DNA from: Actinophytocola oryzae
Lineage (GTDB): Bacteria; Actinomycetota; Actinomycetes; Mycobacteriales; Pseudonocardiaceae
Reading direction: 5' to 3'
NCBI RefSeq assembly: GCF_004364325.1
Contig: NZ_SOCP01000002.1
Location: forward strand, 62,001 to 126,000
Length of the DNA stretch: 64,000 nt
Shown: in pieces, positions 49,550-57,450 of the stretch
How the letters are laid out: every line of letters begins with the position of its first letter
Position numbering within the stretch: position 1 is the stretch's first letter
The notes under the pieces: generated by a model
What the model was told of the DNA's origin: nothing
The model's input: only the letters and a program-made list of their open reading frames with translations
The model's database searches: none
Made by a program: the position numbers and the translations under genes

Positions 49550-50753
49550 CGAAGAGAAAGCGCTGGTCAACAGTGCGCTGGACACCTGGCAGCTGAACAG
49601 GTACCGGTTCGACGAGACCGCCGAGCCGTCCATGGTGTTCACGCTCGAGCGCGAGTTCGAGCAGCACACGGGCGCCAGTCACTGCCTTGCCGTGAACAGC
49701 TGCACCTCCGCGTTGCTCACCGCGCTGGCGGCGTTGGGCGTCGGTGCGGGCGACGAGGTGATCGTCCCCGGTTACACGTTCATCGCGTCCATCGCCGCGA
49801 TCGTCCACCGCGGCGCGGTCCCGGTGCTCGCCGAGATCGACGAGTCGTTGACCCTGGACCCCGAGGACGTGCTGCGCCGAATCGGTCCGGCCACCAAGGC
49901 CATCCTCGCGGTGCACATGCTGGGGGCTCCGGCGGCGCTGGACGAGCTGCGTCGGATCGCGGACGACCACGGCCTGTTCCTGATCGAGGACGCCGCCCAG
50001 GCCGCCGGTGGCCGCTACCGGGGTCGCGGCCTCGGCACCGTCGGCGACGCCGGCGCCTTCTCCCTCAACCTGTTCAAGATCATCACCAGCGGTGACGGCG
50101 GCCTGCTCACGATCGCGGACGACGCCGTCTACGAACGTGCGTTCGCCTTCCACGACCACGGATTCAAACCGATGCGCCATGGCATCGCCGACGCCGACTC
50201 GCTGTTCGGGATGAACCTGCGGATGCACGAACTGAGCGGCGCCGTCGCGCTCGGTCAGCTGCGCAAGATCGACGACATCCTGGGGACGCTGCGCAAGCAG
50301 AAGGCGGCGCTGTCCGACGCGATCGGCGAGTTGCCCGGCGTCGAGCGCAGGAAGATCAACGATCCGGACGGCGAATGCCACTCCTTCCTCGTCCTACGAT
50401 TCGACACCGTCGACACGGCGCGGGCGGTGGCGGCCAAGCTCGGCACCGCCACGCTCATCGACTCGGGCCGGCACTACTACGGGAACATGCCCCAGCTGAT
50501 CAGCCGGCGCATGCCCACCGCGTCGGAACACCCCTTCGGGTGCCCGGCCCATCCCACCGAACAGCGGTACACACCGCACATGCTCGCCCGTACCGACGAG
50601 ATCCTCGGCCGGTCGGTGGCGCTGTCGGTCGGCGTGGTCGACGCCTATCTCGGCGCCGGCTTCGGTATCACCCCGCTCTCGCCGGCCGACGAGATCGCGG
50701 CCGTGGCCGCCGCGGTGAAGTCCGCTGTCAACGACGTGGTCGCGAGGACATGA
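49518..50753 (+). CDS. DegT/DnrJ/EryC1/StrS-family PLP aminotransferase
   Basis: The 411-residue enzyme has NSCTSALLTALAALGVGAGDEVIVPG, IEDAAQAAGGRYRGRGLG (Asp158 for the PLP nitrogen) and FSLNLFKIITSGDGG with Lys187 for the Schiff base. Family members aminate keto sugars and cyclitols. In this operon the logical substrate is a valiolone-type keto cyclitol, giving the C7N amine acylated by salicyl. ATGA overlap with the cyclase indicates close functional linkage. Confidence 0.93.
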   Translation: MSGPGYLFLGDEEKALVNSALDTWQLNRYRFDETAEPSMVFTLEREFEQHTGASHCLAVNSCTSALLTALAALGVGAGDEVIVPGYTFIASIAAIVHRGAVPVLAEIDESLTLDPEDVLRRIGPATKAILAVHMLGAPAALDELRRIADDHGLFLIEDAAQAAGGRYRGRGLGTVGDAGAFSLNLFKIITSGDGGLLTIADDAVYERAFAFHDHGFKPMRHGIADADSLFGMNLRMHELSGAVALGQLRKIDDILGTLRKQKAALSDAIGELPGVERRKINDPDGECHSFLVLRFDTVDTARAVAAKLGTATLIDSGRHYYGNMPQLISRRMPTASEHPFGCPAHPTEQRYTPHMLARTDEILGRSVALSVGVVDAYLGAGFGITPLSPADEIAAVAAAVKSAVNDVVART

Positions 50754-52276
50754 ACATGCACCCGATCGAATCGCAACCGGCGGAGGCGGGTTCCCCCGCT
50801 CACCACTGGCGGGTACAGGCCCAGCTGTCGGTCGACTACGAAGTCGAGATGACCAGCGGCGTCCTCGACCCGTCCAACCTGGCGTTGCTGGATGCGGGCA
50901 CCACCGTCCGCGGGGACCGGCGTCGTCGGTTCGTCGTGGTCGACGCCGCTGTCTACGACATCTACGGCGACAACGTGCGCAAGTACCTCGAACATCACAA
51001 CGTCGAACACCGCCTGTGCGTCCTGCCTGCCTCCGAGGAGGCCAAGACGATGGAGTCGGTGTTCACCGTGGTGAACGGGCTCGACTCGTTCGGCATCGCC
51101 CGCAGGCACGAGCCGATCATCGCCATCGGTGGTGGCATCGTGCTCGACATCGTCGGTCTGGTGGGCAGTCTGTACCGGCGCAGCACCCCGTACGTTCGGG
51201 TCCCCACCTCGTTGATCGGCCTGATCGACGCCGGGGTCGGCATCAAGACCGGCGTGAACCATGGCAGTCACAAGAACCGCCTGGGCTCCTACTTCGCGCC
51301 GACGGTGGCGTTGCTGGACCGCGACTTCCTGGCCACGCTGGACGATCGGCACATCAGCAACGGCCTCGCGGAGATCCTCAAGATCGCGTTGATCAAAGAC
51401 GCGGAGTTGTTCCAGCTGTTGGAGGAGCACGCCGAGTTGCTGCTCGCCGAGCGGCTCACCGGTCATACGCAGACCGGTGACCTCGTCGCCAGGGACGTGT
51501 TCAGCCGCGCGGTGGGCGGCATGCTGGCGGAGCTGGCGCCGAACCTGTGGGAGAAGCAGCTGGAACGCGTGGTCGACTACGGCCACTCGTTCAGTCCTAC
51601 GCTGGAGATGCGGGCTCTTCCCGAACTGCTGCATGGCGAGGCAGTGGCCGTCGACATGGCGCTGACCACGGTGTTGGCCGAGGGGCGCGGTCTGGTGTCC
51701 ACACAGGATCGTGAACGCGTGTTCCGTCTGATGGGCAGGCTGCGGTTGCCCGTCTGGCACCCGCTGCTGGATGCCGAGCTGCTGGAACACGCGCTGCAGG
51801 AGACCGTTCGGCACCGGGACGGGTGGCAACGCATGCCGATCCCGCTCGGTATCGGCGCGGCCTGCTTCCTCAACGACCTCACCGCCGCCGAACTCGGTCT
51901 CGCGGCCGAGATCCTCCGAGAACTCGGGGAGAGGACCGAACCTGGGACAACGGCGGCCGAGCTGGTCGTCACCGATGTCGCCCGCCGGTCCACCGCCGCC
52001 GGGAATCGGATGATCCGCCGGTCCTCGCTGCCGCCTGGCGGCAGTCGGGAGGAGGAGACGAGGACCGGCACGAACTTCCACTTCGTGCTGGCCGGCCACG
52101 GCGAACTGCGCGTCGACGACGTGTCGCACGACCTGCGCCCCGGCTACCTGGTCGCCACCGGAGCCGGGGCCGTGCACCGGTTCGCGAACCAGGGCACGGA
52201 GGACCTCAGCTGGTTGGTGATCGAGGTGTCCGGAACAGACGAGGCATCCGTGTCTGCCACGGGAGGCGCCGCATGA
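50750..52276 (+). CDS. 2-epi-5-epi-valiolone synthase fused to a C-terminal cupin domain
   Basis: Residues 1-395 are a sugar-phosphate cyclase with the NAD loop IGGGIVLDIVGLVGSLYRR, YVRVPTSLIGLIDAGVGIK, NHGSHKNRLGSY and metal ligands Glu208, His279 (YGHSFSP) and His295 (LLHGEAV). DAGVGIKTGVN and GHSFSP-E place it with EEVS (AcbC/ValA/CetA) rather than dehydroquinate synthase; the substrate is sedoheptulose 7-phosphate. Residues about 405-495 are a cupin of the A type in which HxH is replaced (EEETRTG), leaving only a motif 2 His (VHRF). I know of no standard EEVS with this tail. ATGA start. Confidence 0.9.
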   Translation: MNMHPIESQPAEAGSPAHHWRVQAQLSVDYEVEMTSGVLDPSNLALLDAGTTVRGDRRRRFVVVDAAVYDIYGDNVRKYLEHHNVEHRLCVLPASEEAKTMESVFTVVNGLDSFGIARRHEPIIAIGGGIVLDIVGLVGSLYRRSTPYVRVPTSLIGLIDAGVGIKTGVNHGSHKNRLGSYFAPTVALLDRDFLATLDDRHISNGLAEILKIALIKDAELFQLLEEHAELLLAERLTGHTQTGDLVARDVFSRAVGGMLAELAPNLWEKQLERVVDYGHSFSPTLEMRALPELLHGEAVAVDMALTTVLAEGRGLVSTQDRERVFRLMGRLRLPVWHPLLDAELLEHALQETVRHRDGWQRMPIPLGIGAACFLNDLTAAELGLAAEILRELGERTEPGTTAAELVVTDVARRSTAAGNRMIRRSSLPPGGSREEETRTGTNFHFVLAGHGELRVDDVSHDLRPGYLVATGAGAVHRFANQGTEDLSWLVIEVSGTDEASVSATGGAA

Positions 52277-52821
52277 CCCGGCGGCGGGGCCTCCCCGGGG
52301 CCACCGCGGTGCACCATGTCGCCTACACCGTCCCGGATCTGGCCCAGGCGGTCGAGTTCTTCGTCGAGGTCATCGGTGCGGAGCTGGTCTACACCGAGGG
52401 CCCGGTGCAGGACGGCGAGGGTGACTGGATGACCCGCAAGCTCGCCGTGGACGCCGCGGCCACCGCACGGGTCGCGATGCTGCGGTTGGGCCCGGTGACC
52501 AACCTGGAGCTCTTCGAGTACACCGCGCCGGACCAGCGAAGGCAGCTTCCCCGCAACAGCGACTGGGGCGGCCACCACCTGGCGATCCACGTCACGGACG
52601 TCGACGCCGCCGCGGCCTATCTGCGAACCCGACCGGGCGTCCAGGTGCTCGGCGACCCGGAGACGATCACCGACGGCCCGATCGCGGGGGACCGGTGGGT
52701 GTACTTCCTGACACCGTGGGGGATGCAGCTGGAGTTGATCAATCTGCCGGCTGGAGCACCGTTCGAGCAGCGAACCACCGCGCGGCTGTACCAGCCGGAC
52801 CAGCCCTGGGCCAACCACTGA
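52273..52821 (+). CDS. VOC-family 2-epi-5-epi-valiolone epimerase (CetB-like)
   Basis: The 182-residue glyoxalase-fold protein has AVHHVAYTVPDLAQAV, YTEGPVQDGEGDWMTRKL, AMLRLGPVTNLELFEYTAPDQRR, GGHHLAIHV and WGMQLELIN with the usual His/Glu metal ligands. The YTEGPV-GDWM and GPVTNLELFEYTAPDQ phrases match the CetB type that epimerises 2-epi-5-epi-valiolone at C2 to give 5-epi-valiolone. No cyclitol kinase is present, as in the cetoniacytone route, so amination follows directly. ATGA overlap with the synthase. Confidence 0.85.
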   Translation: MTRRRGLPGATAVHHVAYTVPDLAQAVEFFVEVIGAELVYTEGPVQDGEGDWMTRKLAVDAAATARVAMLRLGPVTNLELFEYTAPDQRRQLPRNSDWGGHHLAIHVTDVDAAAAYLRTRPGVQVLGDPETITDGPIAGDRWVYFLTPWGMQLELINLPAGAPFEQRTTARLYQPDQPWANH

Positions 52822-52829
52822 GGAGCATC

Positions 52830-53348
52830 GTGACCGATCCGTCAGCACAGACCGCGCTCGTCCCCGCCGGCCAAGGACCGACGACCTGGTTCGACGGCAA
52901 CGTCTACACCGTCAAGGCGAGCGCCGAGACCACCAACGGCGCCTTGTCCGTCCTGGAGTCCTCGATCCTGCCGGGAAACGGTCCGCCGCTGCACGTCCAC
53001 ACACAGGAGGACGAGGCGTTCTACGTGCTGTCCGGCCGGCTGAGTTTCACCGTCGGCGACGAACAGTTCGTTGGCAAGGCGGGGGATTTCGTCTTCGTCC
53101 CACGAGGCACACCGCACTGTTTCACGAACGTCGGCGCCCACGTGGCTCACACGATCTTCGTGTACACCCCCGCCGGGTTCGAGAAGTTCTTCGTGGAGGC
53201 GGGAGACCCGGCCGTACCTGGCATGCCGATCCCGACCTGGGGACCTGCGGAATTCGAACGGGCGACGAAGATTGCCGCCCGCCATGGGTGGGAGGGCCCA
53301 CGATCCGAGCAGGAGGCTGGTCGTCAACGAGCTGTCAACGCAACCTGA
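52830..53348 (+). CDS. Cupin (quercetinase-like, intact metal site)
   Basis: The 172-residue cupin has motif 1 GPPLHVHTQEDEAFYVLSG with His55 and His57 and an acidic ligand, and motif 2 PRGTPHCFTNVG with His96. It differs from the A, B and C types and resembles quercetin-dioxygenase-like cupins. A non-heme metal oxygenase or isomerase role in ring oxidation is possible. GTG 52830 lies after GGAG. It is the last gene of the operon; transposase debris begins about 50 bases later. Confidence 0.83.
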   Translation: MTDPSAQTALVPAGQGPTTWFDGNVYTVKASAETTNGALSVLESSILPGNGPPLHVHTQEDEAFYVLSGRLSFTVGDEQFVGKAGDFVFVPRGTPHCFTNVGAHVAHTIFVYTPAGFEKFFVEAGDPAVPGMPIPTWGPAEFERATKIAARHGWEGPRSEQEAGRQRAVNAT

Positions 53349-53812
53349 CGACACCGCCAGGTGACCGGCTTCTGCGGCCGAACAGTGGCTGGGTGATGCC
53401 CTCCGGTCACAGAGACAGAAGGAACGGGAAGACGGCCGGTCCGCCGGTCCACGACGACTTGGTCCGATGCGACTGCACCGCCACAGCGGCGAATCGGCTG
53501 TGGCCGCTCGACATCACCGAACACCGCACCGGTGAAGGAAAGCCGTATCTGTGCGCTGGTCAAGGACGTCTACTCCCATCGGATCGTCGGCTACTCCCTC
53601 GACTCCAGGACGAAGTCCCGACTCGCCGTCACGGCGCTCACCAACGCGGTCGCCCGCCGCGACGAGGTCGCCGGTTGCGTGGTGCACGACCGACCGCGGC
53701 TCGCAGTTTCGGTCCGGGAAGTTCGTTCGTGCCCTGGTTTGGTTCGCCGGATAGTTGGTGTCGAGTTCCGTCGCGGTGGACCAGTCCCACAGGATTCGGG
53801 TGGGTTCTCGGG
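53349..53812. other. Operon end and degenerate transposase region
   Basis: About 460 bases with no intact gene. Most of it (53400-53754) is a decayed IS3-family transposase. The remaining 58 bases to the next gene contain only a stop-rich spacer. It marks the right edge of the biosynthetic cluster. Confidence 0.7.
53400..53754 (+). pseudogene. IS3-family transposase (OrfB) remnant, frameshifted twice
   Basis: Read over three frames the sequence gives AGPPVHDDLVRCDCTATAAN, then RLWPLDITEHRTGEGKPYLCA, then VKDVYSHRIVGYSLDSRTKS, then DRGSQFRSGKFVRAL. These are consecutive segments of the rve integrase core of IS3-group transposases. Single-base frameshifts occur near 53550 and 53690, and the protein stops at TAG 53752 without its C-terminus. 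No terminal inverted repeats were found. It indicates past mobile-element activity at the cluster border. Confidence 0.85.
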
Positions 53813-54289
53813 TCAGGCGCGGCAGATGTCCTGCGCGTGCCGCAGCGACGAGCCGGTCTGGTCGATGTCGAACACCTGCGCGGCCTGCACGCTCCTTTCC
53901 AGTGCCTCGGCCAGCGGCTTGTGCGTCGAGTCGGTCTCGGCCATGGCGGCGGCGAGTTCGGATATCCCGGACAGCCGTCGTATGTCCGCCAACTCGAAGT
54001 CCCGGGTGATCGGTTCCGTGCGCACGACGAGCCCGCACAGCGCGTCGTAGTCCTCGTCGACGTTCGTGCCCGAGCTGAGTGCCCACGCGAGGCCGAGCCC
54101 ACCAGCGCCGATCGCGAGCCCGATCGCGACACCGACGACCACCCCGCCCCACCGTCGTGTGGGCGGTCCGTAGCTGGGCGGTCCGTAGGCTGGAGGTCCC
54201 TGGAACGGTGGTCCGGGAGGCTGTGGATACCCGTGCGGCACCGGGTCCTGTGACGGCACGCCCTGCGGTTCGGTGCCCGGTGTGTTCAT
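53813..54289 (-). CDS. Proline-rich single-pass membrane protein, unknown function
   Basis: The 158-residue protein has an N-terminal cytoplasmic stretch rich in Pro, Gly and Tyr (YGPPSYGPPTRR), one membrane helix at about residues 48-70, and an extracytoplasmic alpha-helical domain of about 85 residues with two cysteines that could form a disulfide (ALCGLVV and QDICRA). Similar architecture is frequent in actinobacterial envelope proteins. The exact function is not recognisable. It is monocistronic and convergent with the transposase remnant. Confidence 0.78.
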   Translation of the reverse strand: MNTPGTEPQGVPSQDPVPHGYPQPPGPPFQGPPAYGPPSYGPPTRRWGGVVVGVAIGLAIGAGGLGLAWALSSGTNVDEDYDALCGLVVRTEPITRDFELADIRRLSGISELAAAMAETDSTHKPLAEALERSVQAAQVFDIDQTGSSLRHAQDICRA

Positions 54290-54670
54290 CGTTCTCCTCC
54301 GGTGGTGGGTCGCATTCCCTCTGGATCATGCCGTATTGGGGTCTTCGTGCGAAGGTCTCGCTCCGACCGGCGGGCACCGGCCTTCTGCTCGGGTTCGGTG
54401 AAAGGCGGTTGGTCGTAGCATCGATTCCGACGAGGAGGAGCGAACGCCGGAGGACGACCAGACGAGTACGCAGGCCGGCTCCGCTCCGACGGTCGCCTTT
54501 CGCGGTGCGCGAGCCGGTCGCCGGAGGCAACGGCCCCCACAGGCAAGCGCGGCGTCGTTCTGGTTAGATTGCGCCCCGACCTGCTGGCTCTGTCGTGTCC
54601 CGGTTCGTTGCCCGCGTTGACCGATCTGGCCATAGCCGGCAACTCCTACCAGAGCGAAGGGGCCAGTGCC
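54290..54670. other. Intergenic region before the glycosyltransferase
   Basis: About 380 bases carry the divergent promoters of the membrane protein and the glycosyltransferase. TTAGAT at 54564-54569 could be a -10 element. I see no convincing gene or repeat; short frames here lack codon bias or a ribosome site. Confidence 0.45.
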
Positions 54671-55747
54671 GTGAAGATCGTGTTCGCCAGCCTGCCCGCC
54701 TACGGGCACCTGTATCCGATGCTGCCGCTGGCGCAGACCTGCGTCGACGCCGGTCACGACGTGATGGTCGCGGCAGGCGGGCCTTTCCTGACGGAGCTGC
54801 CGTTCCGGACCGTCCAGGGCATCCAGGACGGAGTGACCCTGCGCGACCTGAGGCAGGAGGCGAGCCGCGACACCCCGGCGGCAACGGGCATCGAGTTCGC
54901 GGCGCGGATGTTCGGCGCGACCGGAACCCGTTACGTGGAACCGGTCCTGCGGGAGCTGTTCGAGCGGGAACGCCCGGATCTCGTGGTGTACGAGCTGCTG
55001 GACCTGGGTGCGGCCGTGGCGGCGGCACGCCTCGGGATCCGCGCGGTGGCGATGGGTCTGGTGTTGTGGAACCCGATGTTCGCGCGGTTCTACGAACTGG
55101 CGGGTGCCGACCCGACCCTGTTGCAGGACGGCTACCTGGACTCGATACCGCCCTCCCTGCAGACCCCGGGCCCGCTACCCGAACGGCGGCAACCGATCCA
55201 GCCCGCGCACTGGGTTCCTCCCATCCCGCTGCCGGCGTGGTTGCCGGACCTGCCGCGCAAGCGGGTGTACGTGACGCTCGGCACGGTGGTGTTCGACGCG
55301 GTCGACGTGCTGCGCCGGGCGATACTCGCGGTGGCGGGCCACGATGTCGAGGTGCTGGTGTCGGCGGGGCCGGGCAGCGACCCCGCGTTGTTGGGCGAAC
55401 TGCCGGCGAACGTGCACGTGGAGCAGTTCGTCTCACAGCCCGAGGTGTTGCGCCACGTCGACCTGGTCGTCCATCACGGTGGCTCCGGCACGATGCTGGG
55501 GTCGCTCGCCGAGGGCATACCGCAGTTGGTCCTGCCGCAGCGCGGGGACCATCCGTTCAACGGGGCGGCGCTCGTACGCGCGGGAGCGGGACGGGTACTG
55601 GCCAACGACGAGCAGACGCCCGACGCCTTGGGGGAGGCGATCGGGGTGTTGCTGTCCGACTGCCCCGAACGCGTCATCGCCAAGCACATCGCGACCGAGA
55701 TAGCCATGATGCCGAAACCGTCACCTGCGCTCCTCGAGTCCTTCTGA
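54671..55747 (+). CDS. UDP-glycosyltransferase-like protein (MGT family, GT1)
   Basis: The 358-residue GT-B protein has the N-terminal SLPAYGHLYPMLPLAQTCVDAGHDV, the hinge KRVYVTLGTVVFDAVDVL and the nucleotide-binding VVHHGGSGTMLGSLAEGIPQLVLPQRGDHPFNG. It would glycosylate a small molecule from an NDP-sugar. GTG 54671 follows GAAGGGG; an ATG at 54569 would add an unusual N-terminus. It lies outside the operon and is not coupled to it. Length is slightly short for MGT, with the last helix trimmed, so it could be degenerating or acquired with the cluster. Confidence 0.85.
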   Translation: MKIVFASLPAYGHLYPMLPLAQTCVDAGHDVMVAAGGPFLTELPFRTVQGIQDGVTLRDLRQEASRDTPAATGIEFAARMFGATGTRYVEPVLRELFERERPDLVVYELLDLGAAVAAARLGIRAVAMGLVLWNPMFARFYELAGADPTLLQDGYLDSIPPSLQTPGPLPERRQPIQPAHWVPPIPLPAWLPDLPRKRVYVTLGTVVFDAVDVLRRAILAVAGHDVEVLVSAGPGSDPALLGELPANVHVEQFVSQPEVLRHVDLVVHHGGSGTMLGSLAEGIPQLVLPQRGDHPFNGAALVRAGAGRVLANDEQTPDALGEAIGVLLSDCPERVIAKHIATEIAMMPKPSPALLESF

Positions 55748-55768
55748 TACGCGAAGGCCCTTCCGTAG

Positions 55769-56110
55769 AACCTGGAACTGCGTGGCATCCCTGTCGAGGA
55801 CCTGATTCCGCGCGGCGACGGCGATTGCCCGCCGATCTTCTGCGTGTACGAGAGCGGTGGCACCATCGGTCTGCGGTCCGCGCGCCCAGTCGGCGCGGTG
55901 AACGACTGGTGCGAGGAGCGGACCCGGCAAGAGGCTCCGCGGTGTGGACCCGGCGCGGCGAGGTCTTCGCCGTGCACGCCGCGGGCAACCGCCCCGCCGT
56001 GCACTTCGGTTGGCTGGCGGCCCTCGCCGCCGGTCGCCGGGTCGCGGTGCGGCCGTCCCGGCGGGAGCCGTTCACCTCGCACCGGCTGGTGTCCGCGTTG
56101 CGTGTCAGTA
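55769..56110 (+). pseudogene. Fused remnants of an adenylating enzyme and an aldehyde dehydrogenase/acyl-CoA reductase
   Basis: Two broken pieces in different frames. From 55769 the frame reads LELRGIPVEDLIPRGDG and VYESGGTIGL, a degraded version of the VYESGGTTG phosphate loop of LuxE/PaaK-like adenylating enzymes, after an in-frame TAG. From about 55932 another frame reads WTRRGEVFAVHAAGN and RVAVRPSRREPFTSHRLV, an internal part of a LuxC/aldehyde-dehydrogenase-type protein. Their junction implies a deletion. Assignment rests on short motifs only. Confidence 0.5.
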
Positions 56111-56172
56111 GCGTAGAACGAGAGCTGCACCACGCGGCCAAGGGTGCGAAGCCGGCCTAGCGTACGCCCACA

Positions 56173-56215
56173 CATGACCATGGGCCCGGCACAAGGCCGG
56201 GCCCATGGGGTCATG
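56173..56215. terminator. Terminator hairpin
   Basis: CATGACC-ATGGGCCCGGC pairs with GCCGGGCCCAT-GG-GGTCATG, 18 base pairs with a two-base bulge and a five-base loop. It lies just beyond the stop of the lipoprotein gene on the minus strand and should end its transcript. Confidence 0.75.
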
Positions 56216-56233
56216 CTTCTGCGTGGAGACCGG

Positions 56234-56848
56234 TCACGACGTCGGAGTCTCGACCGGCGAAGCCTCCGTGTTGACGATCTCCTGGCAGCTCTTTGCCTGC
56301 TCGTAGGCGGCCTTGAGTTCCGGGTTCGCCCCGAAGGACACCGTCGGGTCCACCTCGCCGAGCGCCGACAGCTCCTGTCCGAGCGTGGTGAACGCCTCCT
56401 GGAACGCCGCCGGGTCGTCGACCGGTGCCGCGGCTGCCTTGGCCTTCGCGCTGGCCACGGTCTGCTTGGCGGTGCCGAGCTGGTCCTGGAAACCGGTGGC
56501 GGTCTCCTCACCGTTCTTGACCGGCGGGGCGCCAGCGTCGTCCACCGCACTTGCCATGCTGTCGAGCGCCGTCTCCACCTTGCCGAGGTACTCGACCATC
56601 GAGTCCTTGGTGACCTGCAGGTTGTTCGGGTCGACATCAGGCGTGTCGGCCAACGCGGTGACGTCTTCCTTCATCGACGAGCACACCTCTTCGGCCCAGG
56701 CGACAGCATCCTCGTCGGCGCCACCCGACTCCGCGCTGGAGCCGGTGTTGCTGGTGCTGTTCGAGGCGGTGTTCTCGCCACTGTCACCGCAGCCTGCCAC
56801 GACGAACGCGAGCAGTGCTGCCGCCACCGCGGTGGTCAGTTTGGTCAT
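56234..56848 (-). CDS. Hypothetical lipoprotein
   Basis: The 204-residue protein has a short signal peptide with lipobox VVAGC, a Ser/Thr/Asn/Gly-rich linker of about 30 residues, and an alpha-helical acidic domain with two cysteines (VCSSM and KSCQE). It is anchored to the outer face of the membrane. No catalytic motif is visible. The ATG follows GGGAGGAAG and overlaps the stop of a small upstream frame. Terminated by the hairpin at 56173. Confidence 0.8.
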   Translation of the reverse strand: MTKLTTAVAAALLAFVVAGCGDSGENTASNSTSNTGSSAESGGADEDAVAWAEEVCSSMKEDVTALADTPDVDPNNLQVTKDSMVEYLGKVETALDSMASAVDDAGAPPVKNGEETATGFQDQLGTAKQTVASAKAKAAAAPVDDPAAFQEAFTTLGQELSALGEVDPTVSFGANPELKAAYEQAKSCQEIVNTEASPVETPTS

Positions 56849-57111
56849 GTGACTTCCTCCCAGTAGTTACGCCTCGCCACGGTCTTCCATCGCCGTGCCG
56901 CGGCGCTGTGACACGGCGATGGCCGCAGCGATGAGTACCACGCAACGACCGCCTTAATGATCCGAATCGCGGTGTTTGCGTCGTCGCCGACGGAGAGGGT
57001 GACGATCGCCGAGGCGATCAGCAGCGGGTCCAGGCTCATGACCTTGATCAACGGGTTGTTCGGCGGGTGGGCGGTGTCCTCGGCAGGGTCGCCGACTGTG
57101 TCGTTAATCAC
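56845..57111 (-). CDS. Possible small protein upstream of the lipoprotein
   Basis: An 88-codon frame from GTG 57111 has strong G/C third-position bias in its middle part and encodes a hydrophobic stretch (SLDPLLIASAIVTLSVG). Its stop overlaps the lipoprotein ATG (ATGA), a common coupling signature. The N-terminus and homology are unclear. It could equally be a decayed gene; the plus-strand frame over the same bases looks less convincing. Confidence 0.4.
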   Translation of the reverse strand: MINDTVGDPAEDTAHPPNNPLIKVMSLDPLLIASAIVTLSVGDDANTAIRIIKAVVAWYSSLRPSPCHSAAARRWKTVARRNYWEEVT

Positions 57112-57450
57112 GGTCGTGGCGGCCGGCGACGATTGGCGCCAGCACGGCGAGCAGGCCGGGGAGTGGCCCTTTCACGCAGCGAGTCACGCGTGACCATGGC
57201 CGCCAGCAGACTCGTCTCCTTCGAGCCGCGCGCACTCGTTCCGCTTGGACGGTCGTATCGCGCCGGCTCGGTACTCGACATCGGGCCGGACACGGGTACC
57301 GACGGGCAACATCCGTCGATCGCCGCGGTCGGGGAGCCGAGGGCTGGTCGCCGAGCCGGTCACTTTCCTTTTGACAGTAAGAGATCTTGCGGGTAACCAC
57401 CACATCGCGGTTACGGTCGGCAGGTCGAGGGAGCAGAGGGGGAATGGGGA
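56849..57450. other. Intergenic region before the second operon
   Basis: About 600 bases separate the lipoprotein from the FAD oxidase. Apart from the possible small ORF at 56845-57111, no gene-like frame is seen. The last 90 bases should contain the promoter for the operon beginning at 57451. Confidence 0.45.

Larger units (their letters stand above)
55748..56233. other. Decayed coding DNA with terminator
   Basis: These 486 bases contain the remnants described at 55769-56110 and a hairpin at 56173-56215. No intact gene is seen. An open plus-strand frame to 56160 is an overrun of the second remnant. Confidence 0.55.

Noticed and set aside
40215-53348. Idea that the operon makes a catecholate siderophore
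   Set aside because: No isochorismatase, dihydroxybenzoate dehydrogenase, NRPS or siderophore uptake genes; EEVS, epimerase and aminotransferase point to an aminocyclitol.
56957-57193. Plus-strand 78-codon frame
   Set aside because: Overlaps the better-biased minus-strand frame at 56845-57111, lacks a ribosome site and ends without neighbours.
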